A DNA stretch of 64,000 bases. Origin: Clostridiales bacterium Firm_10 (GTDB lineage Bacteria > Bacillota > Clostridia > Christensenellales > Aristaeellaceae). The DNA lies in assembly GCA_001603025.1 (NCBI GenBank), contig LVAP01000007.1, positions 62,001-126,000 of the forward strand. The letters are read 5' to 3'. This document shows, in pieces, positions 1 to 8,716 of this stretch. The stretch's first letter is position 1. Each line of letters begins with the position of its first letter. A program made the position numbers and the translations under genes. The notes under the pieces are model-generated. The model had not been told where the DNA came from. It saw only the letters and a list, made by a program, of their open reading frames with translations, and did not search any database.

Positions 1-2
1 AC

Positions 3-362
3 GCCCACCTGTTCGACCTGAAGGACAGCGGTGACGACTTCTATTTCGACAACGTGACGGACTATGTGCGCCGCGTGGCGGCCGACATTGAACGGCTCTC
101 CTTCGACGAGCTGTTCAAGCGGGAGATCCGCCTGACCGCGCAGCTGATCGAGCTGGGCAGCGAGGTGTGCAAGGTCAAGCTGCACCCGATCGAATCCGCC
201 TGCGGAGCCGGAGCGCTGGCCGACATGATCGACCGCATCCTGCCCGAATTCACCGACCTGTGGCGCCGGCGCAATTACGAAAAGGGCATTGAGCGGTTCA
301 GCGGCTGCCTCCTGGCCCGCAGGGACGAACTGCGCGCGCTCGCCGCCCAGCGGCAGGGCTGA
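3..362 (+). CDS. C-terminal part of an unidentified protein, possibly a glycoside hydrolase (5' end outside window)
   Basis: The reading frame is open from the first bases of the window to a TGA at 360-362, so only the last 119 residues are present. The GTG at 54 lies inside this frame and is not a convincing start because coding sequence continues upstream of it. The segment is helical and charged; its end (DLWRRRNYEKGIERFSG) resembles the helical tails of some clostridial GH20-type hexosaminidases, where an LW-x-x-RN stretch is common. That is a weak resemblance. The next genes downstream include glycosidases, which fits but proves nothing. The function is not established from this fragment. 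Confidence 0.6.
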   Translation, partial: AHLFDLKDSGDDFYFDNVTDYVRRVAADIERLSFDELFKREIRLTAQLIELGSEVCKVKLHPIESACGAGALADMIDRILPEFTDLWRRRNYEKGIERFSGCLLARRDELRALAAQRQG

Positions 363-394
363 CCGGCCCGAAGCGGGCCCCTGCGCATATAAAA

Positions 395-432
395 AGCGTC
401 CATGCCTCATTGCGCAGGAATGGGCGCTCCTT
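395..432. terminator. Bidirectional terminator hairpin
   Basis: A 9-bp stem with one G.U pair (395-403 with 420-428) is followed by CCTTTTG on the + strand and preceded by AAAAAG. It therefore ends in T-rich sequence in both directions. It sits between two convergent genes. Confidence 0.6.
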
Positions 433-448
433 TTGTGCATTGGCCAGT

Positions 449-1330
449 TTACGCCTGCCAGGAAGGCGTTTCGGCAAGCACGGTGTAAAACTCATCCAGG
501 CGCTTCTCCATCGGCTCGCCCCGATAGGCGCCCGCGCGGAACTGCCCGGCCGCCGTCTCCCGGAGTTTGCGCCAGGAATCGCTTTCCCGACCCGGAATGA
601 TCGGGTAGAACAGGCAGCCGTTGTCCAGCGCGGCCTGATGGTCGCCCGGCGCGTCGCCCACCTTCAGCACGTGATCCGGGTCATAGCCCTTCCGCATCGC
701 CGTGCGGATGCAGATGGACTTCGTGCCGCTTTCCTGCCCGGCCACCGCGTCGAAGTCGTTCAGGATGCCGCAGTTGTCCAACTCCCGGATCAGCGCCTCC
801 TGCGGCGTGGAAGACACCACCACCACGTCCGCGAACTCATGAAGCGCGGCGACGGCTTCCCGCACGCCGGGGAAGGGCCCGATGTTGCGCACGATATGGC
901 GCACGTTGGCGTTGACCTCCTGCGACCAGCGCAGCGCGTTGCGCAGGTCGGGCGCGGCTGCATCTTTCTGCCGCTCTATGAAGGACGCCAGCGCGCTCTC
1001 GCTGAAATTATCCGTCTCCGCCGACCATTTTTTCAGCGCGGCGATGTCCCACTGGCTGATGTGCCGTTCCTGAACCTCCGGACGCGCGTAGATAAGCTCC
1101 AGCGCGCGCACCAGCGCGGGGAAGCGGTTGGTGCCGCGGGTGCGTGAATACAGGTTGACAAACTCCCACACTTCCCGCGCGTAACGCGAGACGCTCTGCA
1201 GGTCCCACACATTGACAACCGCCGGGCAGAAGCACTCCTTGTGCTTGAGTTCCATGTTGTCCAGCAGGCACCCGTCCGAATCGATGCAAACCAGGTAACT
1301 CTTCCGCTTCTCCATCTCTGCCAAGCGCAC
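449..1330 (-). CDS. HAD-superfamily phosphatase
   Basis: This 293-residue protein is a haloacid-dehalogenase-type hydrolase. Motif I is CIDSDG (nucleophile Asp about residue 17, general acid Asp 19). Motif II is the Ser in VVSST, motif III the Lys in SGTKS, and motif IV is VGDAPGD. A large alpha-helical cap of about 120 residues lies between motifs I and II, as in C1-capped phosphatases. I chose the GTG at 1330 because GGGAGG lies 8 bases upstream; the ATG at 1315 is an alternative. The substrate cannot be named. It probably acts on a cytoplasmic phosphorylated metabolite. It is followed on the same strand by nothing within 80 bases and preceded by a glycosidase gene 57 bases upstream. Confidence 0.8.
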   Translation of the reverse strand: MRLAEMEKRKSYLVCIDSDGCLLDNMELKHKECFCPAVVNVWDLQSVSRYAREVWEFVNLYSRTRGTNRFPALVRALELIYARPEVQERHISQWDIAALKKWSAETDNFSESALASFIERQKDAAAPDLRNALRWSQEVNANVRHIVRNIGPFPGVREAVAALHEFADVVVVSSTPQEALIRELDNCGILNDFDAVAGQESGTKSICIRTAMRKGYDPDHVLKVGDAPGDHQAALDNGCLFYPIIPGRESDSWRKLRETAAGQFRAGAYRGEPMEKRLDEFYTVLAETPSWQA

Positions 1331-1387
1331 GCTTCCATCCTCCCTTTTTCTTCCTGCATCTCTCATGTCAGCTTTGATGAAAACCGA

Positions 1388-2497
1388 TCAACGCCCCGTC
1401 CCGCGCCCCCGCTCAAAGTCCTCGTCCGCCCGGGCGCAGAGGCTGCGGATCAGCTCGATCTCCTTCGGGTCGTAGGGTCGGTGGCTGGGCCGGTACAGGT
1501 CGTGAAACCATTTGGTGAAGTCGAAATCCAGTGAGGGGTTCTCCTCATACGCTTCCCACAGTCCGTTCCAGGGTTCGTAGGTCTGGTATTTCCCGGCCAC
1601 AAACCCCCAGTTGTAGCAGCCGATTTTCTCCAGATAGAACAGCGGGAACATCTCCTGAACGGTGTTATGCAGGCCGCGGGCCAGCCACTCCGTGTTCACG
1701 ATCGGGCGGCCGAACTGCTCGCGCAGCCGCCTGATGAGCAGCACGTTGTGAAGGTATGTCCCGTAATTGTGATAGGATATGATGTCGGACAAATCGCAGG
1801 CAATCTGCTCGATGGGCCTGAGCGGGCTGGCCAAATCCTCCGGCACCCGCCATGCGGCCGCGGTGAGGGGCTGGACCGGATCCACCCCGCGTGCGATTTC
1901 AAAGAAACGGCGCAGGTGCTTTTCCGTCACCATTTCGCGACGGGCGTTGCCGGGCTCGTTGTACAGATCCCACATGACGATGCGTTCGTCGTCCCTGTGG
2001 GCCGCGATGATCTCCCGCACCCACTCGTAGTGGCGTTCGGCCAGCTCCGGCTCGTCCAGCAGGTGATAACCCATTTCCGGAAGCCGGCCGTGCTGACTCA
2101 GCCGGCGCCCGCCGTGATAGCCCCAGTCGCAGGGCTGCTCGCCGAAAACGACGGGTTTCGTCCACGCCTTGGGCTGCATGCAGTCGTTTCCGAACACCAC
2201 CATGCAGGAAATGCCGTGTTTCCAGGCCGTCTCCAGGCAGCGCTCAAACCGTTCCATAAAGCCGTCGTGCTGCTTTTCCCACACCATGAATTCCAGAATG
2301 ATCCGAATGCTGTTGAAGCCCGTCTGCGCGGCAAGCGCCAGCTCCTCGTCGGCGGTGCGCAGGCGCTCCTCAAAGCCGTATTCCTGCCACTGATCGATGC
2401 GGTTGGCGCAGCCGCTGCTCATGAAGTTGCATCCGCGCAGCCATGGATGCCCGTTGTACCATGACCAGGCCCGTTCAGCGCTCCATCGTTCGCCCAT
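1388..2497 (-). CDS. Glycoside hydrolase with TIM-barrel fold (GH5/GH2-C type)
   Basis: This 369-residue protein has no signal peptide, so it is probably an intracellular glycosidase. The likely acid/base is Glu 181 in WDLYNEPGNA. The likely nucleophile is Glu 270 in VNTEWLARG. Both lie on strands in the order expected for clan GH-A enzymes. The N-terminus (WYNGHPWLRGCNF) resembles clostridial proteins annotated as cellulase-family or 1,4-beta-xylanase-like. The start at 2497 follows GGAGGAGG by 8 bases and overlaps the end of the upstream small gene by 23 bases, so the two are probably co-translated. The exact substrate is unknown. Confidence 0.75.
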   Translation of the reverse strand: MGERWSAERAWSWYNGHPWLRGCNFMSSGCANRIDQWQEYGFEERLRTADEELALAAQTGFNSIRIILEFMVWEKQHDGFMERFERCLETAWKHGISCMVVFGNDCMQPKAWTKPVVFGEQPCDWGYHGGRRLSQHGRLPEMGYHLLDEPELAERHYEWVREIIAAHRDDERIVMWDLYNEPGNARREMVTEKHLRRFFEIARGVDPVQPLTAAAWRVPEDLASPLRPIEQIACDLSDIISYHNYGTYLHNVLLIRRLREQFGRPIVNTEWLARGLHNTVQEMFPLFYLEKIGCYNWGFVAGKYQTYEPWNGLWEAYEENPSLDFDFTKWFHDLYRPSHRPYDPKEIELIRSLCARADEDFERGRGTGR

Positions 2498-2822
2498 AGT
2501 CGGCCTCCTCCTGTCTGTCGTCATCATCCTGTGCCAGCGTTCCGTAATAGAGCATCGCGCTGTAGCTGGCCTGGGCCTCCCGGCTCGCCTTTTTCTCGCG
2601 CCACGCGTCGATCTCCGCGCAGATGGCCAGCATTTCGTCGACGAGCATTTCCTCGCTGCGCGGCCGCGCCTGCCGCACATAGGACGTCATGCGGTCTATC
2701 GCCCGGGGGCTTTTCAGCTGCCTGGCCAGCAGCTCGCCCAACTCGGCGGGAAAGCCCTGCGCGGCCACGGCCGACACAAGCCTGTCCCGCGAGCGCGCCC
2801 ATACCTTCTGGTTTTCCCTCAT
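2475..2822 (-). CDS. Small hypothetical protein, helical
   Basis: This 115-residue protein is charged and predominantly helical (for example ARSRDRLVSAVAAQGFP and LVDEMLAICAEIDAWREKK). It has no membrane segment or recognised motif. GGAGG lies 8 bases before the ATG at 2822; a further ATG at 2837 lacks a good ribosome site. Its 3' end overlaps the downstream glycosidase gene by 23 bases, so translation is probably coupled. The codon usage matches its neighbours, which supports a real gene. No function can be assigned. Confidence 0.65.
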   Translation of the reverse strand: MRENQKVWARSRDRLVSAVAAQGFPAELGELLARQLKSPRAIDRMTSYVRQARPRSEEMLVDEMLAICAEIDAWREKKASREAQASYSAMLYYGTLAQDDDDRQEEADYGRTMER

Positions 2823-3026
2823 GCAGAGCGCCTCCATCCTGTTCGATTCATTATATCACGGATCATCGCGCCGCATCAACCCTGAAAAAACGCCCGGAGG
2901 ATACGCGCTTGCGCCCGTCATCCTCTTGCCTTTCTTTCGGGCTTATGTTAAAATTGTGCTGTGTTATTGAAAATCCGCCTTTGCGGCGCGATCGTTCCCA
3001 TCAGGAAGAAAGGACGGACATCGGCC

Positions 3027-4232
3027 ATGAGCAGCGAACATCTTGACAGGAACAAACTGTTGATCGGCACATACTGCCTGCAACCCTATGCGAGGAGTGA
3101 GGAGCACGTGAGGGCTCTCGCCGACGCGGGCGTCAATTACCTCTGCGCCACACCCGCCGAACGGGGCCTGCTCGACCTTTGCGAAAAATACGGCCTCGGC
3201 GTCTTCGCCAACGGCATCCTGCCCGCCTGGTGGGGCGGCGACGGCGACAACGCCGGCAAGTTCGCTGCGACGGTGCCCGTCTCCCTGTATGAGGAAGCGG
3301 CCCGGCATCTGGAGGATCACCCCGCGCTGTGGGGGCTGGACATGGGCGACGAGCCCAGCGCGCTCGATTTTCCCCACTACGGCCGGCTGTTTGAAGCCAT
3401 GAAGCGGCTCTTCCCGCGCCACTTCCCCTACCTCAACCTCTATCCGAATTACGCGTCCGTGCCGGAAAACACCGAAAGCGAATGCCGCTCCCAGCTGGGC
3501 GTGCCAACCTACCAGGCTTACATCGACGAATACGCCCGCTGCATTCCGAGCGACTATATCTGCTACGACTACTACATGTACGCGATCAGCATTTCCGGGG
3601 CCTATGAAAACCTGCGCATCGTGGCCAACAAGTGCCGCGAAACAGGGCGTGACCTGTGGATCGTACTGCAGGTCAATTCCAATCGGCCAGAGGAATGGAT
3701 AACGCTGCCGCAGCTGCGCCATCAGGCATACACTGCGCTCGCCTTCGGCGCGAAGAGCATCAACTGGGCCTGCTGGACTGCCGGCTGGTGGCACAATCAG
3801 GTGCTGGACGACGAGGGCCGGCAAACGCAGCAATATGCGAAGATGTGCGTGATCAACCGGGAGCTGCACGCCATGGGCGAACGATATATGCGCTATCAGA
3901 ACCGGTCCTCACACTTCGTGGGCGACTTCCCCGAAGGCCGGCTCGACGGCGTGAACCAGCCGGCGGAAGCCGCCGTGAGCGTCGGTCCCTTCCGCGACGT
4001 GCGCCTGGACGACGGCTTCGGCGCAATCATCGGCCACATGACCGCCCCGGACGGCGCCGACGCGCTGATGATCGCCGACGCCTGCGACCGCGGCGAAACC
4101 TATGTGACCTTCCGCAAGGCCGGAGACGCGCCTTCCGCGCTGCTGAACGGCCTGCCTACACCCGTGCTGCGCCTCGGCGGGGACGAATACCGCGTGCGGC
4201 TCGAGCCGTGCTCCGGACTCCTGATCGAATAG
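3027..4232 (+). CDS. Putative glycosidase, TIM-barrel type
   Basis: This 401-residue protein starts at the ATG at 3027 after AAAGGA. The first two thirds look like a TIM barrel of clan GH-A: LLIGTYCLQPY near the N-terminus, GLDMGDEPSALDF with Glu 109 as a possible acid, and NWACWTAGWWHNQ late in the barrel. The final 100 residues look like a beta-sandwich with no extra motif. This resembles proteins loosely annotated as beta-galactosidase-like or hypothetical glycosidases. There is no signal peptide, so it is likely cytoplasmic. The catalytic pair is not certain. It is preceded by the divergent 115-residue gene and followed by a small hypothetical gene. Confidence 0.6.
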   Translation: MSSEHLDRNKLLIGTYCLQPYARSEEHVRALADAGVNYLCATPAERGLLDLCEKYGLGVFANGILPAWWGGDGDNAGKFAATVPVSLYEEAARHLEDHPALWGLDMGDEPSALDFPHYGRLFEAMKRLFPRHFPYLNLYPNYASVPENTESECRSQLGVPTYQAYIDEYARCIPSDYICYDYYMYAISISGAYENLRIVANKCRETGRDLWIVLQVNSNRPEEWITLPQLRHQAYTALAFGAKSINWACWTAGWWHNQVLDDEGRQTQQYAKMCVINRELHAMGERYMRYQNRSSHFVGDFPEGRLDGVNQPAEAAVSVGPFRDVRLDDGFGAIIGHMTAPDGADALMIADACDRGETYVTFRKAGDAPSALLNGLPTPVLRLGGDEYRVRLEPCSGLLIE

Positions 4233-4304
4233 TGCGGCGGGATCGTCTCAATCATCGGGGCGGCTTCGCTCCGGCGCGTCGGCAAACGAAGGAGGAAGAA
4301 ACGC

Positions 4305-4703
4305 ATGAAGCGCGAAACACCGGACAAGCGCTCCTTCATATTGGGCATGATCACCGCTTTTTCGGAATGCGTGGCCGGCGGCTGCAAGCGGCTCGCCCTG
4401 TCGCCGCCGCTGTCGCGCGCCGATTATGGGCTGGTCGGGGATGAAGCGAACGCCATCATCGAAAAGCACGGCCTCCTGCACTATCACGAGCTGAACATGG
4501 ATCAGCCCGGGAATGTCCGGTTTGAGTGGATCCTGATCGCCGCGAAGCAAGAGACGATCGACCGGTATCTGGCGCTTCGCGGGCAGGGATACAGCCCCGT
4601 GGATTCGCTGGGACCCTTTGCCGAGCTGCTCAGCTATAATCCCGGGGAGGGCGTCCATACGGGTTACGACGCCTATCGGGCTTACTTCCCGGACAGTTTG
4701 TAG
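4305..4703 (+). CDS. Conserved-looking hypothetical protein
   Basis: This 132-residue protein has a strong AAGGAGG site 9 bases before the ATG. It has no membrane segment; the region around FSECVAGGCKRLALSPPL is moderately hydrophobic. The rest is a compact alpha/beta protein ending in YNPGEGVHTGYDAYRAYFPDSL. I recall similar unnamed proteins in gut Clostridia but cannot name a family. It lies 52 bases upstream of the TIR-domain gene on the same strand, so it may be co-transcribed with it. Confidence 0.65.
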   Translation: MKRETPDKRSFILGMITAFSECVAGGCKRLALSPPLSRADYGLVGDEANAIIEKHGLLHYHELNMDQPGNVRFEWILIAAKQETIDRYLALRGQGYSPVDSLGPFAELLSYNPGEGVHTGYDAYRAYFPDSL

Positions 4704-4754
4704 TTATTCATCGCATGCCGCGGAAAAACATACGTTGAGTGGGGGGATTGACGC

Positions 4755-6704
4755 ATGAAAGCCAGGAAGAATCAATACGACATCTTCATCTCCTATCGCC
4801 GCAACGGCGGGGAATACACCGCCAAAGTCCTGCGCGACCGCCTGAACGAGCTCGGCTACCGCGTGTTTTTTGACGTGGAATCCCTGCGCTCCGGCGATTT
4901 CAACACCAGGCTCTTTTCCGTCATCGAGGGATGCACCGATTTCCTGGTCATCCTCTCCCCCGATGCGCTGGAGCGCTGCAGCAATCCGGACGACTGGGTG
5001 CGGCAGGAGATCGAGTGCGCCCTGGCCAAGGGAAAAAACGTCGTTCCCGTGCTGATGCGCGGTTTCTCCTTCCCCAAAGAGCTGCCGCCGTCCATAGAGC
5101 CGCTGCGCTTCAAGAACGGCCTGGAGAGCAACACGCAGTTCTTTGATGCGTTCATGGATAAACTCTGCACGCGCTTCCTGCAGAGCAAACCGCAGAACAA
5201 GCGCGTGTCTCCGTGGAAAATGCTCACGATCGCCCTGCTCGTCTGCGCGCTGGCTGCCGGGGCGGTGTTCGGCGTGCGCCGCTACAACAGCGTATATCCC
5301 CGCACGGCGGCGGAATATGCCCTCACCGACGAGCTGCTCTACTGCGTGGAGGGCAATCTGTCCGCCTTCAGCCTCTCTGCCAAGGGCTTCAACAGGGCCA
5401 TCCAGGCCGGCCTGCGCTACCTGAACACAGGGGAAAAGGACCGGGAACTCCTGGAAAGCGACTTCGCGCTCGCGAAAGACGCCATTTCCAGCGCGGAGCA
5501 GGCCATCGTCCAGCCGTCCGATCAGCTGATGGCCCGCCTGGCGAGCGCGCCGGTCAGCGGCGCGGATCTGACAGCCATGTACGACCAGGCCCTGGTTTTC
5601 CGCGACGAGATGACGCAGAGAACCGAATACCTGCACTCCATTCTTCTCGCGGATGAAAACGTGGTAATCCCTTCCAGCGCCAAACAGAACATGCTGGAAT
5701 GCTATGAAAGATATCTGGACGAAACCATAAAGGCTTACACGCTCTGCGCCAACAGTCTGCTCCTGCCCCTGCGCGACGAGGCGCTGGAATCCTTCTGGTA
5801 CGAATACCTGCAAACCGTCGACAACCTGCCGCTGAGCGCCAGCCAATGGCTGAAAAACAAAAAGGAAATCGACGCCGACATCGACGCCTGCGCGTGGAAC
5901 ATCAGCGCGACGATCAATGAGCTGAGCCGACTGATCGGCAGCGTCGGCTACCAGTCCGAGGAAGATCTCCTCGCCGCGGTGCGCGCCGTACAGGAACGAA
6001 ATGCCGACGAGGCGGCCATGAATTTCGAGCAGCAGAAAGACAAAACCCTGGGGCTGCTGCTTCGGGCCGAGGCCATCGAGCTGCAGGTACGCATCGAAAA
6101 CGGCCGCAAAACGGGCCGGGATATGAGCGAGCTGGAAACCCGGCGGGCGGAATACCTCGCCATGGAAAAGAGCAGCATCCGCTCCCTCGGCAATGTGAAG
6201 GCGCTCTATGGCGCGGCGAAAGGCGACAGCGCGGAAACGCTCTTTGAAAAGATGGGGCGCCTGCTGGGCCTTCACTGCGACGCCTCGGCCCTGGAATGCC
6301 TGGAGGCGTATGAAGCGGCCATCCGGGGAAGCGATCCGAATATGGAAGCCGTGATTCCGACCATTCGCCTTTTCATCAACAGCATCCGCACGACAGGCTG
6401 CCGCTACGGCATCATCGTGGCAGACACAAACCCCCTCGGGGACGGGCCGAACGAGGTCTTCCGCCAGGGCGATATCATCGTCGCGTTCAACGGCCGCGAC
6501 TGCCGCACCCTGCCGAGCTACCTGGACCAGAAAAACGCCCTCGACGGCAATGAATTCTCGGTGACAGTGCTCCGCGAAAACACGGTCGGATCGCTGGAAA
6601 CCGTTGACCTGCATCTGACGAAGGACATGCCGCTCGTATACCTGACGACGATCACCATTCCCTTCCTTGTCATCGACGACGCCGAGGCCGCGCAGGTCTC
6701 CTGA
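4755..6704 (+). CDS. TIR-domain membrane protein with C-terminal PDZ-like domain
   Basis: This 649-residue protein has three parts. Residues 8-142 form a TIR domain. It contains DIFISYRRNGGE, FFDVESLRSGDF, LVILSPDALERC and DDWVRQEIECALAKGKNVVPV. This order closely follows the TIR domain of SARM1, and Glu 85 in WVRQE lines up with the SARM1 NADase Glu (WVHKE), so NAD+ cleavage is plausible. One transmembrane segment spans about 154-174. Residues 185-530 are mostly helical and probably extracytoplasmic. Residues about 535-630 look like a PDZ domain (YGIIVADTNPLGDGP, FRQGDIIVAFNGRDC). With the TIR domain in the cytoplasm, the helical and PDZ parts would face outward. It converges on the RNA-repair-type operon, 9 bases away. 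The role is inferred, not shown. Confidence 0.85.
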   Translation: MKARKNQYDIFISYRRNGGEYTAKVLRDRLNELGYRVFFDVESLRSGDFNTRLFSVIEGCTDFLVILSPDALERCSNPDDWVRQEIECALAKGKNVVPVLMRGFSFPKELPPSIEPLRFKNGLESNTQFFDAFMDKLCTRFLQSKPQNKRVSPWKMLTIALLVCALAAGAVFGVRRYNSVYPRTAAEYALTDELLYCVEGNLSAFSLSAKGFNRAIQAGLRYLNTGEKDRELLESDFALAKDAISSAEQAIVQPSDQLMARLASAPVSGADLTAMYDQALVFRDEMTQRTEYLHSILLADENVVIPSSAKQNMLECYERYLDETIKAYTLCANSLLLPLRDEALESFWYEYLQTVDNLPLSASQWLKNKKEIDADIDACAWNISATINELSRLIGSVGYQSEEDLLAAVRAVQERNADEAAMNFEQQKDKTLGLLLRAEAIELQVRIENGRKTGRDMSELETRRAEYLAMEKSSIRSLGNVKALYGAAKGDSAETLFEKMGRLLGLHCDASALECLEAYEAAIRGSDPNMEAVIPTIRLFINSIRTTGCRYGIIVADTNPLGDGPNEVFRQGDIIVAFNGRDCRTLPSYLDQKNALDGNEFSVTVLRENTVGSLETVDLHLTKDMPLVYLTTITIPFLVIDDAEAAQVS

Positions 6705-6713
6705 TCGCCGGCG

Positions 6714-7883
6714 CTAGACGCAGAGCCATTCCACGGTTCGGGCTTCATCCGTCGCGGGGGGAACCGTCTTTTCCAGCATTTTCTCCAGGGCCTGCGCAGG
6801 CACTTCCCCGGCGCGGCCCGCGTTTCTCTCCAGCTGCACCGCCCAGGGGGCTTCCAGATAGACAATCCTCACGCGCGCGCCGTAACGTTCAAACAGGTCA
6901 ACCTGCCTTTGGCGCATCTCCCGGGTGATATTCGTGGCGTTCCAGACGAAGGGCCGCTTCTTCCGCAGCAGCTCCCGCGCCTTTTCCTGCGCCGCCTGGA
7001 TCACGGCGCCCTGCGCCTCCGTCGGCGCGATCTTCATCGCCCGGCGAATCTCGTCCAGCGACACCATGGGAAGATCCGGCACGTTCCGGGCGATCCAGGT
7101 ATCCTTGCCGGTTCCGGGCAGGCCCGCCATGAGGATCACCTCGCCCCAGGTGCCGTCGTAAAGCGGCTGATCCGGCGAAACGTTCCGCCCGGCCAGGCAT
7201 GCACGCCTCACGCAGGCGTCGTAAAAGGGGTACGGCCCATAAAGGCACCGCGCTTCCTCTGCCAGCAGGCGCGCCAGCTCCACCTTCGTCAGCGCGTCCC
7301 GCACATCATCCGCGACCCTTCCCCTGACATCCGCCTCCGCCAGCAGGCCCAGCAAATGCCAGGAAAAATCCGGAACCATATCACCCAGCGCGGCTACCTG
7401 CCGCGCTTTTTGTTCCGGCGCGTCCTGTTCCATAAGGCGGACGGGCAGCATGTGGTGCCGGATCAGGGCGCACACCGTTTCCCGGAAGCGCTGGTTTTCC
7501 GGGCTGCCGCACAGCCCGCAGGCCTGCCAGAGGAAGACCCGCGCCATCCGGCTGCCCACCGAAGCATGGTGCGGTGACGTCCACCGGCCGTCCTCCAGGC
7601 GGGTGGTTTTCACCTTTCCCATGTCATGCAGGACGGCCGCGGCGAACAGCGCCGCCTTCTGAAGCGGCGCGAGGGCATGATACGCCCGCATGCCGTTCAG
7701 TTCCCGGCACACCAGGCGCGTGTGAGCCATTACATCGCCTTCCCCGTGGAAAAGAGGATCCTGGGGAACGCCTTCCGTGTCGGAAAAACGGCTGGCGGCA
7801 AACAGGGGCGCGATTTTATCCCACGCGATTTCCTCCGACGGAGCGGCGGGCAGGCAGTCCCCCAGCATTCCGATCCAGTCCAC
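6714..7883 (-). CDS. HD-domain phosphohydrolase fused to polynucleotide-kinase-type P-loop domain
   Basis: This 389-residue protein has two halves. Residues about 45-190 form an HD domain: H55 in MAHTR, HD at 86-87 in LHDMGK, HH at 105-106 and HH at 143-144. Residues about 248-389 form a P-loop kinase with Walker A GLPGTGKDT (254-262) and SLDEIRR, where D277 and R280 match the D-x-x-R of T4-type polynucleotide kinases. In T4-type repair a kinase/phosphatase heals broken RNA ends by removing a 2',3'-cyclic phosphate and adding a 5'-phosphate. Here the HD half could do the phosphatase step. The GTG start follows GGAGAG by 6-7 bases, 21 bases after the RNA ligase gene. Confidence 0.8.
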   Translation of the reverse strand: MDWIGMLGDCLPAAPSEEIAWDKIAPLFAASRFSDTEGVPQDPLFHGEGDVMAHTRLVCRELNGMRAYHALAPLQKAALFAAAVLHDMGKVKTTRLEDGRWTSPHHASVGSRMARVFLWQACGLCGSPENQRFRETVCALIRHHMLPVRLMEQDAPEQKARQVAALGDMVPDFSWHLLGLLAEADVRGRVADDVRDALTKVELARLLAEEARCLYGPYPFYDACVRRACLAGRNVSPDQPLYDGTWGEVILMAGLPGTGKDTWIARNVPDLPMVSLDEIRRAMKIAPTEAQGAVIQAAQEKARELLRKKRPFVWNATNITREMRQRQVDLFERYGARVRIVYLEAPWAVQLERNAGRAGEVPAQALEKMLEKTVPPATDEARTVEWLCV

Positions 7884-7904
7884 GGCCGTCTCTCCTTTCC
7901 CTGC

Positions 7905-8699
7905 TCATTCAAAAAGCGATTCAATGGGTACCGACAGCTGGTTGGGTATGATGGGCCTGTCGAGCCAGTGGGTCTCCGAAAAATCCACGCACTGCAGGAA
8001 GGCGGCGCGCACAAACTTGAGGCGCTCAAGGACCCGCCCCTGCTCTTCAACCTTGATATAGAGCCCCTCCATCATGCCGGAAAGATCGGTCTCTCCGCAA
8101 TTCCTCTCCGGATCGAGCCCCAGGCTGAGCGCCGCCCGGACCAGATGCTCCCGCTGTTTCCCCGTGATATAGCGGGAGGAACCAAGCAGCGCGAGCAGAT
8201 CCTCCTTCCGCCGGTAGACGCCCTCTCCCAGGACCGGAACAGATGAAACGGGCAGCCCCTCCAGCATGGCGCGTCGGCCTGGCGTATCCAGGAAAACGCC
8301 CGTTTCGCGATCCAGAATGTCGAATTCCAGGAAATAGCCGGGCAGCGCGTCGTAAAATACAGTGTGCTTGGCGTACATCCATTCGCCGTACATGATGTAC
8401 CGGGAGCCCAGGACCCGGTAAAACGCCTCCCGGTGAGTCGTCGCCCAGCGCTTCATGAAATTGAAATGCCGTTCCCGGTAGCCGCCGGTCAGATAATGCC
8501 CGCGGCTCTGAAGCAGGAGCTGGCCGTCCTCCCCAAAGGAGACGGCCGAGTTCGCCCCGTCGCATTTTTCTTCCACCACCAGGTGCTTTCCCGCGATGGC
8601 CGAAAAGGGGATCTGGCTCATGTCCTCGTCGCCTGGCTGGAGGCGCGAGCCCTCCAGGTGGGGCGTTCTCGGATATTTCCGCATTTTATACGCATCCAT
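7905..8699 (-). CDS. RNA ligase (Rnl2-like nucleotidyltransferase)
   Basis: This 264-residue protein has the covalent nucleotidyltransferase motifs in order. Motif I is EEKCDGAN with the AMP-accepting Lys 45. Motif III is in MYGEWMYAKHTVFYDAL, motif IIIa in YFLEFDILDRET, motif IV in MEGLYIKVEE and motif V in ERLKFVR. This fits ATP-dependent RNA ligases that seal 3'-OH/5'-phosphate nicks; the length suits a ligase without a large extra C-terminal domain. I chose the ATG at 8699, 9 bases after GGGAG. An ATG at 8720 overlaps the methyltransferase stop (ATGA) but has no ribosome site. It is the middle gene of a three-gene operon. Confidence 0.85.
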   Translation of the reverse strand: MDAYKMRKYPRTPHLEGSRLQPGDEDMSQIPFSAIAGKHLVVEEKCDGANSAVSFGEDGQLLLQSRGHYLTGGYRERHFNFMKRWATTHREAFYRVLGSRYIMYGEWMYAKHTVFYDALPGYFLEFDILDRETGVFLDTPGRRAMLEGLPVSSVPVLGEGVYRRKEDLLALLGSSRYITGKQREHLVRAALSLGLDPERNCGETDLSGMMEGLYIKVEEQGRVLERLKFVRAAFLQCVDFSETHWLDRPIIPNQLSVPIESLFE

Positions 8700-8716
8700 G
8701 CGTCTTCTCTCCCGTT

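Noticed and set aside
449-1330. HAD protein as the missing histidinol phosphatase
   Set aside because: It is 11 kb away, on the other strand, with a large helical cap unlike HisB-N.
4704-6614. 636-residue frame opposite the TIR-domain gene
   Set aside because: Antisense shadow; the + strand frame has TIR and PDZ-like motifs, a membrane segment and a ribosome site.
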